A DNA stretch of 64,000 bases from Duganella sp. Root1480D1 (GTDB lineage Bacteria > Pseudomonadota > Gammaproteobacteria > Burkholderiales > Burkholderiaceae_D). The notes below the pieces were generated by a model. It did no database searches and was not told the DNA's origin. It saw only the letters and a program-made list of their open reading frames with translations. This document shows positions 44,795 through 53,274 of the stretch, piece by piece. The translations under genes and the position numbers were made by a program. Where the stretch lies: the NCBI RefSeq assembly GCF_001427305.1, contig NZ_LMFZ01000047.1, forward strand, positions 164,696 to 228,695. Direction: 5' to 3'. The stretch's first letter is position 1. Each line of letters starts with the position of its first letter.

Positions 44795-45504
44795 GATTGG
44801 GCTCCACCATTGCAGCATTGGCGCTGTGGGCCGTATCTGCCGGCAGCTACGCGCAGGCATCCGGTGCCGCCCTGCCCTCGCACCCGTTCGTCAGCACCAG
44901 CGGCAAGGCGCAGCTGTGGATGCGCCCGGATATCGGCGAGGTCAAGTTCGAAGCCGGCGCCCAGGATGCCAGCTCGGAAGCGGCTGCCAGCCAGCTGCAG
45001 GATTTGAGCGCCAGCGTCATGCAGCTACTGGCCGAACACGGCGTGCAGGCGACCGACATCGAGTCCTACGAAGTAGAAAAGAAAACCGTCCAGGTCGGCG
45101 AAGGCGCACCGCCTGTGTATTCGATGGGCCGCCTGTTCCACGCTCGCGTGCGCGACCTGGCGCAATGGCCCGGCCTGGTTGAGATGCTGGTCGAGATGGC
45201 CCACATCACCGGCATCAGCTCCACCTTCGAGCGCATGGACGGCGACGATATCAACACCCAGCTGATGGCCGCAGCCGCCGATGACGCGCGCAACAAGGGC
45301 GCCTCCCTGGCCAAAGCCTTCGGCCGCAAGCTTGGCCCGGTGGTCGCCATCGCCCGCGGTCCTCTCGCCCAGGTCGGCGCGCCCTTCATGGAACTGCAAG
45401 CAGGCCACGAAACGCGCGGCACTGCACCGCAAACCGGCAAATACACCGTGCCCGATTCGATCGCCTATTCACAGACCGTGAACGCCATCTTCATCCTGAA
45501 GTAA
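44791..45504 (+). CDS. SIMPL-domain (DUF541) periplasmic protein
   Basis: A 237-residue secreted protein. The ATG at 44791 (MRLGSTIAALALWAVSAGSYA) gives a signal peptide and overlaps the previous stop as ATGA. The DUF541/SIMPL pattern is visible: FVSTSGKAQLWMRPDIGEVK, LLAEHGVQATDIESYEVEKK and AADDARNKGASLAKAFGRKL. Members are oxidative-stress-related periplasmic proteins of unclear mechanism. It ends the apparent BlaI operon, with the second TonB receptor gene starting 10 bp later, so that receptor may also be in the operon. Confidence 0.87.
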   Translation: MRLGSTIAALALWAVSAGSYAQASGAALPSHPFVSTSGKAQLWMRPDIGEVKFEAGAQDASSEAAASQLQDLSASVMQLLAEHGVQATDIESYEVEKKTVQVGEGAPPVYSMGRLFHARVRDLAQWPGLVEMLVEMAHITGISSTFERMDGDDINTQLMAAAADDARNKGASLAKAFGRKLGPVVAIARGPLAQVGAPFMELQAGHETRGTAPQTGKYTVPDSIAYSQTVNAIFILK

Positions 45505-45514
45505 AAGAAAATCC

Positions 45515-47608
45515 ATGAAACTTCGATTGATCGCCTGCGCGGCGATGGTCTTCGCACGCGCCTACGCCCAGGAAACACCGTCGGTAGTCCAGGTAAAAGC
45601 CAGCGCCGACATGCAGCGGCGCGAGGATACCGCCGCCCGCATCATCATCAACCGCGAAGAAATCCTTCGTCACGGCGACCCGTCCGCGCTGGATGTGATG
45701 CGGCGCCTGCCCGGCATCACCGTGGCCGGCAATACACCGCGCATGCGCGGCCTGGGCGCCGGCTACACCCAACTGCTGGTCAATGGCGAACGCCCGGTAC
45801 CCGGCTTTTCGCTGGACACGCTCGCGCCCGACATGATCGAGCGCATCGAAATCCTGCGCGCCAACACTGCGGAATTCAGCGCGCAAGCCATCGCCGGCAG
45901 CATCAACATCGTATTGCGCAAGGCGCCCGGCAAGCGCTCGCGCGAATGGAAGCTGGCGACGGGCGTGCCGCGCCATTTCGGCAGCGATCGCGCGGAGATT
46001 GCCTTGGCAGACAAAGGCGACGACTTGTCGTACACCGTGAATGCCAGCCTGCAGCACATCGCCAACGAACGGAGCGAAATCGGCAGCGTGCAGCACAGCG
46101 ATGTGGACGGCAAGGTGGATGCGCTGCGCAACGACGATGGCAATTCGCTGGCGCGCGGCTACATCCTGAACCTCAACGTACGCCTGGCGTGGACACTGCA
46201 AGCCGGCGAAACGATCAGCTGGAATACCTTTGGCAGCGCCACCCTGTTCCGCTTTGACCGCGCCACCATGCAGCAGGTGGAGTTCGGCCCCGGTTACCCG
46301 TATGGACGTGAGGACATGCACCGCAGGGATCTCACCCACATCCTGCGCACCGAGCTGGCCTGGTCACGCAAACTGGAAAGCGGCGCGCGCCTCGATGCGT
46401 CCTTCAGTCTCAATGGCAACGACACCCGGCGCGACCGCCAATACAGCGCCGGCAGTCCGCAAGGCGCGGCACTGCTGGCGCGCAGTTACGAGACATCGCC
46501 CGACAGCAGCGGCGCCGCCACCACCGGAAAATACACCTGGCCTGGGGCAGGCAGCCACACCGTGAGCGCCGGCTGGGACATCAGCCAGAACACGCAGCGC
46601 GAACGCGAGGTCCAGCGCGACAGCCACCCCAGCGGCCCTGCACCAATCGACTTTGACCACCTTACCGACGCTCGGGTCCAGCGTGCGGCCCTGTACCTCC
46701 AAGACGAATGGGATCTCGGCAAAGGAATGTCGCTGTATGCCGGCGTGCGGCGCGAAAGCAGCAGTACGCGTTCATCAGGCAGCGACTTTGCCGCAGCCGA
46801 AACCCGCATGACGCAAACCAGCCCGACCGTGCAAGCGCTGTGGAAGCTGCCGGGCGAACCGCGCCGCCAGGCGCGCGCCGCCCTTAGCTCCAGCTACAAG
46901 GCGCCCGAGCTGCAGCAGCTTGCGCCGCGCCGCTTCCTCAGCCTGGTCAATACCGAAGTCGAACCTGACCGCGGCGGTAATCCTGGCTTGCGGCCCGAAA
47001 CCGCGCGTGGCGCCGACCTGGCGTTTGAAACTTACGGCAAGGAGGGCGAGCTGCTCTCGCTGACGCTGGGCACGCGCCGCATCCGCGACGTCATCCTCAA
47101 CGTGCTGCGCCTTGAAGATGGCCGCTGGGTGGAATCGCCGCGCAACGGCGGCCGCGCGCAGACGCACAGCCTTGAACTGGAATGGAAACAGCCGCTGGAC
47201 GGCACGCCGTGGCGCTTGTCCCTCAACGCAGGCCGCCACTGGTCCGCAGTGGAGTCGATACCGGGTCCCGGCAACCGGCTGGCGCGCCAGCCCCGCTGGA
47301 ACGCGACGGCCGGCGCCGAATACCGCAGCGGCGCCTGGGGCGGTGGCGCAACGCTGGCCGCTACCGGCGCCGGCTGGAGCCGGGTCACGGCATCGCAATC
47401 GGCATATGCCGGCGGCCAGCGCGAACTGAGCGCCTACCTCAGCTATCGTCCCGGGATCGGCGGCCTGCTGCGCATCAGCGCCTACAACCTGTTGAAACAG
47501 TGGACGCGCGCAGGTCGCGGCTACCGGGACGTGCATGGCAGCACAGCCAGCATGTCCCGCGAATACGACGCAGCCAGGATGTACATCGGCTACGAACGGC
47601 CCTTCTAA
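45515..47608 (+). CDS. TonB-dependent outer-membrane receptor
   Basis: A 697-residue receptor with signal peptide MKLRLIACAAMVFARAYAQ, plug domain (about 25-150: DVMRRLPGITVAGNTPRMRG, LVNGERPVPGFSLDTL, IERIEILRANTAEFSAQA) and C-terminal barrel ending in YIGYERPF. The plug resembles the group of receptors with the LPGITV motif used for siderophores, cobalamin or small organics; no specific ligand can be assigned. It follows the BlaI operon by 10 bp on the same strand and is convergent with pnuC, overlapping by 4 bp. Confidence 0.9.
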   Translation: MKLRLIACAAMVFARAYAQETPSVVQVKASADMQRREDTAARIIINREEILRHGDPSALDVMRRLPGITVAGNTPRMRGLGAGYTQLLVNGERPVPGFSLDTLAPDMIERIEILRANTAEFSAQAIAGSINIVLRKAPGKRSREWKLATGVPRHFGSDRAEIALADKGDDLSYTVNASLQHIANERSEIGSVQHSDVDGKVDALRNDDGNSLARGYILNLNVRLAWTLQAGETISWNTFGSATLFRFDRATMQQVEFGPGYPYGREDMHRRDLTHILRTELAWSRKLESGARLDASFSLNGNDTRRDRQYSAGSPQGAALLARSYETSPDSSGAATTGKYTWPGAGSHTVSAGWDISQNTQREREVQRDSHPSGPAPIDFDHLTDARVQRAALYLQDEWDLGKGMSLYAGVRRESSSTRSSGSDFAAAETRMTQTSPTVQALWKLPGEPRRQARAALSSSYKAPELQQLAPRRFLSLVNTEVEPDRGGNPGLRPETARGADLAFETYGKEGELLSLTLGTRRIRDVILNVLRLEDGRWVESPRNGGRAQTHSLELEWKQPLDGTPWRLSLNAGRHWSAVESIPGPGNRLARQPRWNATAGAEYRSGAWGGGATLAATGAGWSRVTASQSAYAGGQRELSAYLSYRPGIGGLLRISAYNLLKQWTRAGRGYRDVHGSTASMSREYDAARMYIGYERPF

Positions 47609-48171
47609 GCCCCAGCCGCGCGTTGGCGGCGCCAATGCCGCCACGCGACCAGGGCATTGATCCAGTAAGCCACGTACAGCGCAGCGGTCAGGTACAGGCC
47701 GCGGCTGGCGTACAGCGGCACCGAGACCGTATTCACCAGCAACCATACCGGCCAGTTCTCGATGCGGCGTCCCATCAACAGGATCTGCGCGATCACCGAA
47801 AACATCAGCACCGTCGAATCGACGAACGGCGCAAAGGCATCGGTGTAATGCTTCAGCACCAGCCCATAGGCTGCCGCCGCCGCCGCCCCTGCAACAGCCA
47901 TTTTCACCAGCGTCGCGGGCCGCGTGGTGCGGATATGCAGCGCATGGCCATGGTCGCCGCGCAGCCACTGGCGCCAGCCGATGATGCAGGTGGCAATGAA
48001 GAACAACTGCAGCGCCACATCGGCATATAGCTGCGAGCCATGGAACAGCACCGAAAACAGCGTGCAGCCCACAATGCCGGTCCACCATGAGTGGATATTG
48101 TTGCGGCCCGCAAGAAGGATCGAAATGGCCATCACCGCATTGGCGGCGATTTCAAGGATGCTATTCTGCAT
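47605..48171 (-). CDS. pnuC: PnuC-family nicotinamide riboside (or related vitamin) transporter
   Basis: A 188-residue inner-membrane protein with about seven helices. PnuC features are visible: NAVMAISILLAGRNNIHSWW near the start and WPVWLLVNTVSVPLYASRGL near the C-terminus, with conserved Trp and Asn residues in the substrate path. I chose the ATG at 48171 (MQNSILEIAANAVMAISILL), which overlaps the TPR-methyltransferase gene by 11 bp. PnuC proteins carry nicotinamide riboside, but thiamine or riboflavin variants exist, and no NadR or kinase gene is nearby to decide. Confidence 0.88.
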   Translation of the reverse strand: MQNSILEIAANAVMAISILLAGRNNIHSWWTGIVGCTLFSVLFHGSQLYADVALQLFFIATCIIGWRQWLRGDHGHALHIRTTRPATLVKMAVAGAAAAAAYGLVLKHYTDAFAPFVDSTVLMFSVIAQILLMGRRIENWPVWLLVNTVSVPLYASRGLYLTAALYVAYWINALVAWRHWRRQRAAGA

Positions 48172-49660
48172 GGGTTCCCAGTACGACCAGCAAGCCACGC
48201 ATGTCTGCGCCGCTTTCCTGGCGCAGCGTGCTCGGCGTGATTTCATGGATGGCAAAGCCGTGGCTGCGCGCCAGTGCTTCGATGCCGCCGCGTGAGTGGG
48301 CATAACGGCCGGAGGAACGCAGCATGAAGTCTTCCGCGCCCGCGTGCTCTTCCACGGAGAAGGCGAAACGGCCGCCGCTGCGCAGCGCCAGCCGCGCCAC
48401 GGAGAATACCGGTTTCAGGTCGCCCAGGTAGACGAACACGTCGGCCGCAGCGATGACGTCAACGCTGGCCGGGCGCACCCGCAAGTAGCCCACCATCTCG
48501 CCACAATACAAGCCGTCATACAGGCCCGTATCGCGCGCGCGGTCCAGCATGTGCGGCGACAGGTCGACGCCCTCCAGCAGGCAAGCCAGTGGCCGCAGCA
48601 GCGGGCCGCACAAGCCGGTGCCGCAACCGGCGTCCAGCACATCGAGCTCGCCCGGCGGAAGGTGGCGGCGCAAGGCCTCCACCAGCAGCGACGGAGTGCG
48701 GTAGCGCAGCACCTCCACCAGGTGGCGGTCGAAATTGCCGGCATACTGGTCGAACAGCGCCTTCACATACGCAGCCGGCGACGCTCCGGGCGCCTGTTCG
48801 GCGCCCATGATGGCCAGCATATAGCCGACGGTTTCAGCGTCGGCGCCAAAGGCGAGCGCAGCCTGGTAGGCTTCGACAGCCTGTTCGCGGCGGCCCATGG
48901 CGCGCAGGGTGTTGGCCACACCAAGCTGGGCGCGCGCGTAGCGCGGGCGCACGGCCAGCGCATCCTGGAAGCTCGACAGCGCTTCCTCATGATCCTGGGC
49001 GCGCAGCAGCAAGGCGCCGCGCGAGCACCATGCTTCAGCATACTCCGGCTGGATGTGCAGTGCGCGTTCGAAGCCTTCCAGCGCGTCGGCCGGCTTGCCC
49101 AATGCCAGCAGCGAAACGGCGGCGCCATGCAAGGCTTCCGGATAGTCATGCCGCGCCCTCAGCGCCGCGCCGAAACCGTCCAGGGCCGCTTCGTGGCGCG
49201 CCAGCGTTTGCAGCGCCAGCGCACGGTTGCACAAGGCATCGGCGTATGCCGGCGACAGCCGCAGCGCCGCATCGTAGCTTTCCAGGGCGCGATCGAGATG
49301 CCCCAGGTGGCGCAAGGCATTGCCGCGGTTGCTCAGGGCGATGGCGTAATCCGGCTGCAGGGCCAGCGCGCGTTCGAAGCTAGCCAGCGCCTCGTCGTAG
49401 CGGCCGAGATCCTGCAGCGCTACGCCGCGGTTGCAGTGGGCGATGGCGCGGCGGCTGTCGATGGCCAGCGCGCCATCGATCAAGTCCAGTGCACGTTGGG
49501 GCTCGCCCTGCTGGCGCGCCAGGGCGCCGCTCAAATGCAGCGCATCGAAATTCAGCGGCTGGGCACGCAGCACCTCATCGTAGATGGCTTGCGCGCGACC
49601 CAGTTCGCCTTTCTGGTGCAGGGCAACGGCTTGTTGCAGGAGGGCATGTAATTCTTTCAT
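48161..49660 (-). CDS. TPR protein with C-terminal SAM-dependent methyltransferase
   Basis: A 499-residue protein. Residues 1-310 hold about eight TPR units (for example AIAHCNRGVALQDLGRYDEA, AIALSNRGNALRHLGHLDRA), and about 325-495 is a class I methyltransferase with LDVLDAGCGTGLCGPLL (motif I), SPHMLDRA and DVFVYLGDL. The combination is common in Burkholderiales, and its substrate is unknown. The start at 49660 (MKELHALLQQAVALHQKGEL) is chosen because the TPR region begins there; the ribosome site is poor. It overlaps pnuC by 11 bp. Confidence 0.88.
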   Translation of the reverse strand: MKELHALLQQAVALHQKGELGRAQAIYDEVLRAQPLNFDALHLSGALARQQGEPQRALDLIDGALAIDSRRAIAHCNRGVALQDLGRYDEALASFERALALQPDYAIALSNRGNALRHLGHLDRALESYDAALRLSPAYADALCNRALALQTLARHEAALDGFGAALRARHDYPEALHGAAVSLLALGKPADALEGFERALHIQPEYAEAWCSRGALLLRAQDHEEALSSFQDALAVRPRYARAQLGVANTLRAMGRREQAVEAYQAALAFGADAETVGYMLAIMGAEQAPGASPAAYVKALFDQYAGNFDRHLVEVLRYRTPSLLVEALRRHLPPGELDVLDAGCGTGLCGPLLRPLACLLEGVDLSPHMLDRARDTGLYDGLYCGEMVGYLRVRPASVDVIAAADVFVYLGDLKPVFSVARLALRSGGRFAFSVEEHAGAEDFMLRSSGRYAHSRGGIEALARSHGFAIHEITPSTLRQESGADMRGLLVVLGTHAE

Positions 49661-49852
49661 GGGGCGTATTACACCAAGCCGTAACACGGACGTCAAACGG
49701 CCGTCATATTCGGCCAGCAAAATGCATGCACCTGGCGCTGCGGCGCCACTACCGGGGCCGGCGGTCGGGAAATATACCGGCACCACAGGTACCAGCTTTT
49801 CTCTTTACAGCGACGCTGCCATCTGAAACACTGTCCTCGTGGATACTTTCGG

Positions 49853-50617
49853 ATGCATTCGGCCATGAGGCTGTTGCTCGCAGCACTGCTGATACAACTT
49901 GCCAGCCCTGCCGGAGCCTGTACCCTGCGCATGGCACCGGAAGAATGGCCGCCCTACTTTTATCACAATGACAAGGAAGTTCTGGGCGGCGTCGATTTCG
50001 AATTGCTGCAGGCCATACTCAAGCACGCGGGCTGCGCCCTGCAACTGGAAAAAGAAATGCCGCCGGCACGGCGCAATGTGCTGTTTCAGCAGGGCAAATT
50101 GGACCTGCTGATGGCCGCTTCCGCCACCGAGGAGCGGCGTGGCTATGCCCGTTTCAGCCTGCCCTACCGGCAGGAGACGGTTGGGCTGTTCACCGTGCCC
50201 GAAAAACTGGATAAATTCCGCCGCATCGACAGCTTCCAGGACATCGTCAAGCAGCACGCCAGCCTGCTGGCGCCGCGCCTTGGTTATTACGGTGACGACT
50301 ATGAACGCGCCCTGCCGCTGCTGAATGCGGAAGGACGGCGCAGCGTTTTCGGCACCTTCGAGCAGGGCGTCAAGATGCTGGAAGCCGGGCGCGGCGACCT
50401 GATCATGGGCGATGCCAATGCACTGCGCCACATCGCACGGCAGCAGAACGTCAAGATCGCACAGTTGTCCTACCTGCCCTACCGCGCACCGGTGCATTTG
50501 ATGCTGAACGCCGCCAGCACCACGCAAGCGGAACTCGCACGCATCAACCAGGCGATCACCCAGCTGGAGCAGAACGGCACGCTGGCTGCTATCAGGGCTC
50601 GCTACGGCGTCAATTAA
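49853..50617 (+). CDS. Family 3 solute-binding protein
   Basis: A 254-residue periplasmic binding protein of the amino-acid/polar type (SBP_bac_3). A signal peptide (MRLLLAALLIQLASPAGA) precedes the lobe 1 motif LRMAPEEWPPYFYHNDKEVL and a GVDFELLQAILKHAGC segment. ATG codons at 49853 and 49865 are both possible. No ABC permease or ATPase gene is adjacent, so it may be an orphan or a sensor-type protein. It is convergent with the hydrolase gene, overlapping by 4 bp. Confidence 0.85.
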   Translation: MHSAMRLLLAALLIQLASPAGACTLRMAPEEWPPYFYHNDKEVLGGVDFELLQAILKHAGCALQLEKEMPPARRNVLFQQGKLDLLMAASATEERRGYARFSLPYRQETVGLFTVPEKLDKFRRIDSFQDIVKQHASLLAPRLGYYGDDYERALPLLNAEGRRSVFGTFEQGVKMLEAGRGDLIMGDANALRHIARQQNVKIAQLSYLPYRAPVHLMLNAASTTQAELARINQAITQLEQNGTLAAIRARYGVN

Positions 50618-51513
50618 TCGAGAAATTCGCGTACCGCTGCATAGAGCTGCAAACGGGCAGCTTCCAGGTGCATCACGTGGGTGCCGCGCGGGATGGTTGC
50701 ATAGCGCGCATCTTTGATCGCGGCCAGCAGCGCGCGGTAGTCGGCATCGCTGGGCCATGCGTCCCATTCGCCGCGTACCAGCAGCACCGGCATGTCCAGC
50801 CGTGCAGGATCGTAATAGCTGCGGCCCTGCTGCAAGTCCGCCAGGTCGGCACTGGGGCCGGACGGGAATCGTACCGGTCCTTCGCTGCGCGCGTCCGACG
50901 CCAGCCATTGTGCACCCCAGCGGGTGAAAATATCGGCGTGCAGCAGCGGCGCTTCCTGCGGCGGGCGCAGGCTGTCCATGGCGGCAATGCGCTGGGCGGG
51001 CGTCAGTTCTTCATAAGCACCGGCGGGTGCTGCCAGCGCATCAGCCGGCGCACGGGCCGGGCGCGGAGTGACCGCCGCAAACAACACCAGTTTTGCTATC
51101 CTGGCCGCGTGATCCTGGGCGTAGCGTGCAGTCACCGAACCGCCCCAGGAGTGCCCGACCAGCAGCACTTGCCGCTTGCCCGTCCTGCGCAGGATTGCGT
51201 CGACTGCGCTGCCCACGTCCTGCGCCACCTCGCGTGCACGGCCGGGCGGCGACGGTGCATCGGCGGCATAGCGGTCCGACAGGCCGTAACCCGGAAAATC
51301 GAGCGCATACACGTCATAACCGCGCGCCGCCATCCAGTCCATCCACGACTGGCCATCCATGCGGAAATCGAAGGACAATCCCGAGGGGAATGAAGATCCA
51401 TGCACGAACAGCACGGGCAGCGCGCCATTGGCACGGTCTGGTGCGGTATGGCGCACGCGCGCCACCAGGGCGGGCTGGTGGCTGGGGATGTCGATGACTT
51501 CGTAGGCTGGCAT
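50614..51513 (-). CDS. Alpha/beta hydrolase
   Basis: A 299-residue cytoplasmic hydrolase. The nucleophile elbow is GHSWGG (Ser in GxSxG), the oxyanion region is LFVHGSSFP, and the catalytic Asp and His are likely in LVRGEWDAW and RGTHVMHLE. There is no signal peptide. Substrate could be an ester, lactone or epoxide; nothing nearby narrows it. Confidence 0.88.
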   Translation of the reverse strand: MPAYEVIDIPSHQPALVARVRHTAPDRANGALPVLFVHGSSFPSGLSFDFRMDGQSWMDWMAARGYDVYALDFPGYGLSDRYAADAPSPPGRAREVAQDVGSAVDAILRRTGKRQVLLVGHSWGGSVTARYAQDHAARIAKLVLFAAVTPRPARAPADALAAPAGAYEELTPAQRIAAMDSLRPPQEAPLLHADIFTRWGAQWLASDARSEGPVRFPSGPSADLADLQQGRSYYDPARLDMPVLLVRGEWDAWPSDADYRALLAAIKDARYATIPRGTHVMHLEAARLQLYAAVREFLD

Positions 51514-51590
51514 GGCTGGCTCCCGTAAAAGCCATCATGCTAGCGGCCTCGCCTTCGCAACAATTCGCCCGCCGACGAAGGATGGATGCG

Positions 51591-51719
51591 TCAGCAAACC
51601 TTGAAGACGCGCAGCCATTCGCAAGTCCACATGCTGACGCGGTGCAGCAGCCCGGCAGGATCGCCCCAGATAAAGAAGGCGGCTGCAGCCAACACCAGCA
51701 CGAAGACAAATCGCTTCAT
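51591..51719 (-). CDS. 42-residue membrane peptide coupled to the PH-domain gene
   Basis: A small gene whose ATG overlaps the stop of the upstream PH-domain gene (ATGA), so it is translationally coupled. It encodes MKRFVFVLVLAAAAFFIWGD, one membrane helix after a short basic start, and then an amphipathic tail with two Cys (WTCEWLRVFKVC). Function unknown. Its short length explains why it would be missed by standard gene calling. Confidence 0.6.
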   Translation of the reverse strand: MKRFVFVLVLAAAAFFIWGDPAGLLHRVSMWTCEWLRVFKVC

Positions 51720-52093
51720 TTCAGCACATAACTCGCCAGGACAGCCTGCACCTCATAGATGCTCAGGCGCTTGTTGAATTTTTGCGTGAACGGTTCCGCG
51801 GTGCTGGAGATCCAGATCTTCAGCTCCGCGTCGAGGTCCAGCGTGCCGCCGGTCTCGATGCTGAAATGCGTCACGCTCTTGTAAGGGATCGAGTGATACT
51901 CCTTCTTGCTGCCCGTGACACCCTGGATATTCACCACCACCAGGCGCTTGTCGGTGAACACGAAATAGTCGCGTATCAATTGGTAAGCATGCTCCACTCG
52001 CTCATTGGGCGCAAGGACTTTCGCAAAGTCTTCCCGCAAGTCCGCGATGTCGATCTTGGACGCGTTGCCCAGCATGCCGTCAAGGATTCCCAC
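51716..52093 (-). CDS. PH-domain (YokE/DUF1696-like) protein
   Basis: A 125-residue soluble protein. A GTG at 52093 is preceded by AAGGAGG, 6 nt away, and starts GILDGMLGNASKIDIADLRE, the typical opening of this family; an ATG 18 nt upstream lies before the ribosome site. The bacterial PH fold is seen through VEHAYQLIRDYFVFTDKRLV and YHSIPYKSVTHFSIET. Members are small cytosolic proteins of unknown function. It is coupled to the 42-residue membrane peptide downstream. Confidence 0.87.
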   Translation of the reverse strand: MGILDGMLGNASKIDIADLREDFAKVLAPNERVEHAYQLIRDYFVFTDKRLVVVNIQGVTGSKKEYHSIPYKSVTHFSIETGGTLDLDAELKIWISSTAEPFTQKFNKRLSIYEVQAVLASYVLK

Positions 52094-52135
52094 TTCAAAC
52101 CTCCTTCTCAATGTTCAAAGTGGGAATCTACCACG

Positions 52136-53116
52136 TTACAGGCGGCAGCTAGCCACCGGAGTGGGTTCCACCACAAAGCTGTAATGGGCGGTGTAGTCAC
52201 CCTGGATTGGCTGTGTGCCGGAGGCGCCGGCGTTGGGCCCGATGATGTAGGTTTGCGCCTTGGGTATGCCGCCATCGGCATAGGCCGCAATATCGGTCGT
52301 GGCATTGCCGTAGGCGCGCACGATGTTCAGGCCGACCGTATTGCGCAGGTAGCGCACATAGTCGGTCTTGAACTGTTGCGTATTTGGCGGGATCGGTCCG
52401 TCGCCGTAGGGGTTGGAGTGGTAATGCCATTGGCCCATGTTCTGGATTTTCAACCATTCCAGGCCATCCTTGGTGACCCAGTACGGCCGGCCGGTGAGGA
52501 AGATGACCTGGTAGCCTTTCTGGCGGTAGGCGTTGACGACTTGCGTCGCATAGGAATACGCGGTTGCGGTCTTGACGCCGACATAGTCGGCATAGGCCTC
52601 GAAATCGTTGATGGTCAGGGTCCCGTCAATATCGAACAGCACCGCATCGCGGTTCGGATCGACCACGCTCAGGTAGCCGTTGGTGCTGCTCAGGTCCCCC
52701 TCCACCACGAAGCGCACCACGTAGTCGCCGACCGCACGCACACCCAGCGGCACATTGACCTTGCCGTCGCTATCGGTGATGAAGCTGCCGAGATACTGCC
52801 ATTGCTGCATGCCGGTGCCGTATAGATAGGCGTGTACCCGTTCGCCTTCCAGGTCCTTGTGCAGGACCGCGTCGTAATCGAACTTGCCGGTGATCGTTGC
52901 GGATTGGCCCGCCTTGACGATGACGTCATGCGCCATATGCCAGGGCTGGTACAAGCCGGCCAGGATGGTGTTGCCGAAATGGGAAAACGCCTTGCGCGCG
53001 GGGCCGGACAGTGTGGGCGGGTTGGCCGCCGTCGAGTAGTCCGGGCAGGCTGCCACGGCAGGCAAGGCGGAAATGGCGCACGCGATCACGACCGCACAGC
53101 GAACGATTTTCAACAT
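52136..53116 (-). CDS. Secreted lipin-like HAD phosphatase (LNS2-type)
   Basis: A 326-residue secreted protein with signal peptide MLKIVRCAVVIACAISALPAVA and a GGAGGA ribosome site. Residues 40-155 form a beta-rich domain (KAGQSATITGKFDYDAVLHK, GDYVVRFVVEGDLS), and about 160-310 is a HAD phosphatase with DIDGTLT (DxDGT), the motif II Thr in VIFLTGRPYW and a GNATTDIAAY Asp region. This resembles lipin/Smp2/LNS2 proteins, which dephosphorylate phosphatidate; the substrate here is inference. It is divergent from the PI-PLC-like gene, and both are secreted. Confidence 0.82.
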   Translation of the reverse strand: MLKIVRCAVVIACAISALPAVAACPDYSTAANPPTLSGPARKAFSHFGNTILAGLYQPWHMAHDVIVKAGQSATITGKFDYDAVLHKDLEGERVHAYLYGTGMQQWQYLGSFITDSDGKVNVPLGVRAVGDYVVRFVVEGDLSSTNGYLSVVDPNRDAVLFDIDGTLTINDFEAYADYVGVKTATAYSYATQVVNAYRQKGYQVIFLTGRPYWVTKDGLEWLKIQNMGQWHYHSNPYGDGPIPPNTQQFKTDYVRYLRNTVGLNIVRAYGNATTDIAAYADGGIPKAQTYIIGPNAGASGTQPIQGDYTAHYSFVVEPTPVASCRL

Positions 53117-53274
53117 TGGTTCCTCCTTTAAGTGGTTGGTGCCGGCAAAACTAGCAGGACTCTGCTACAAGTAAATGACCGCACGAGCCAAAATCTTAGA
53201 GGTTCACCTCCATCGTGCGCATGGCTTTCCTGGGTTAAGTTTGCCGGTTCACGGCTCTTACTTTCGGAGGCAGA

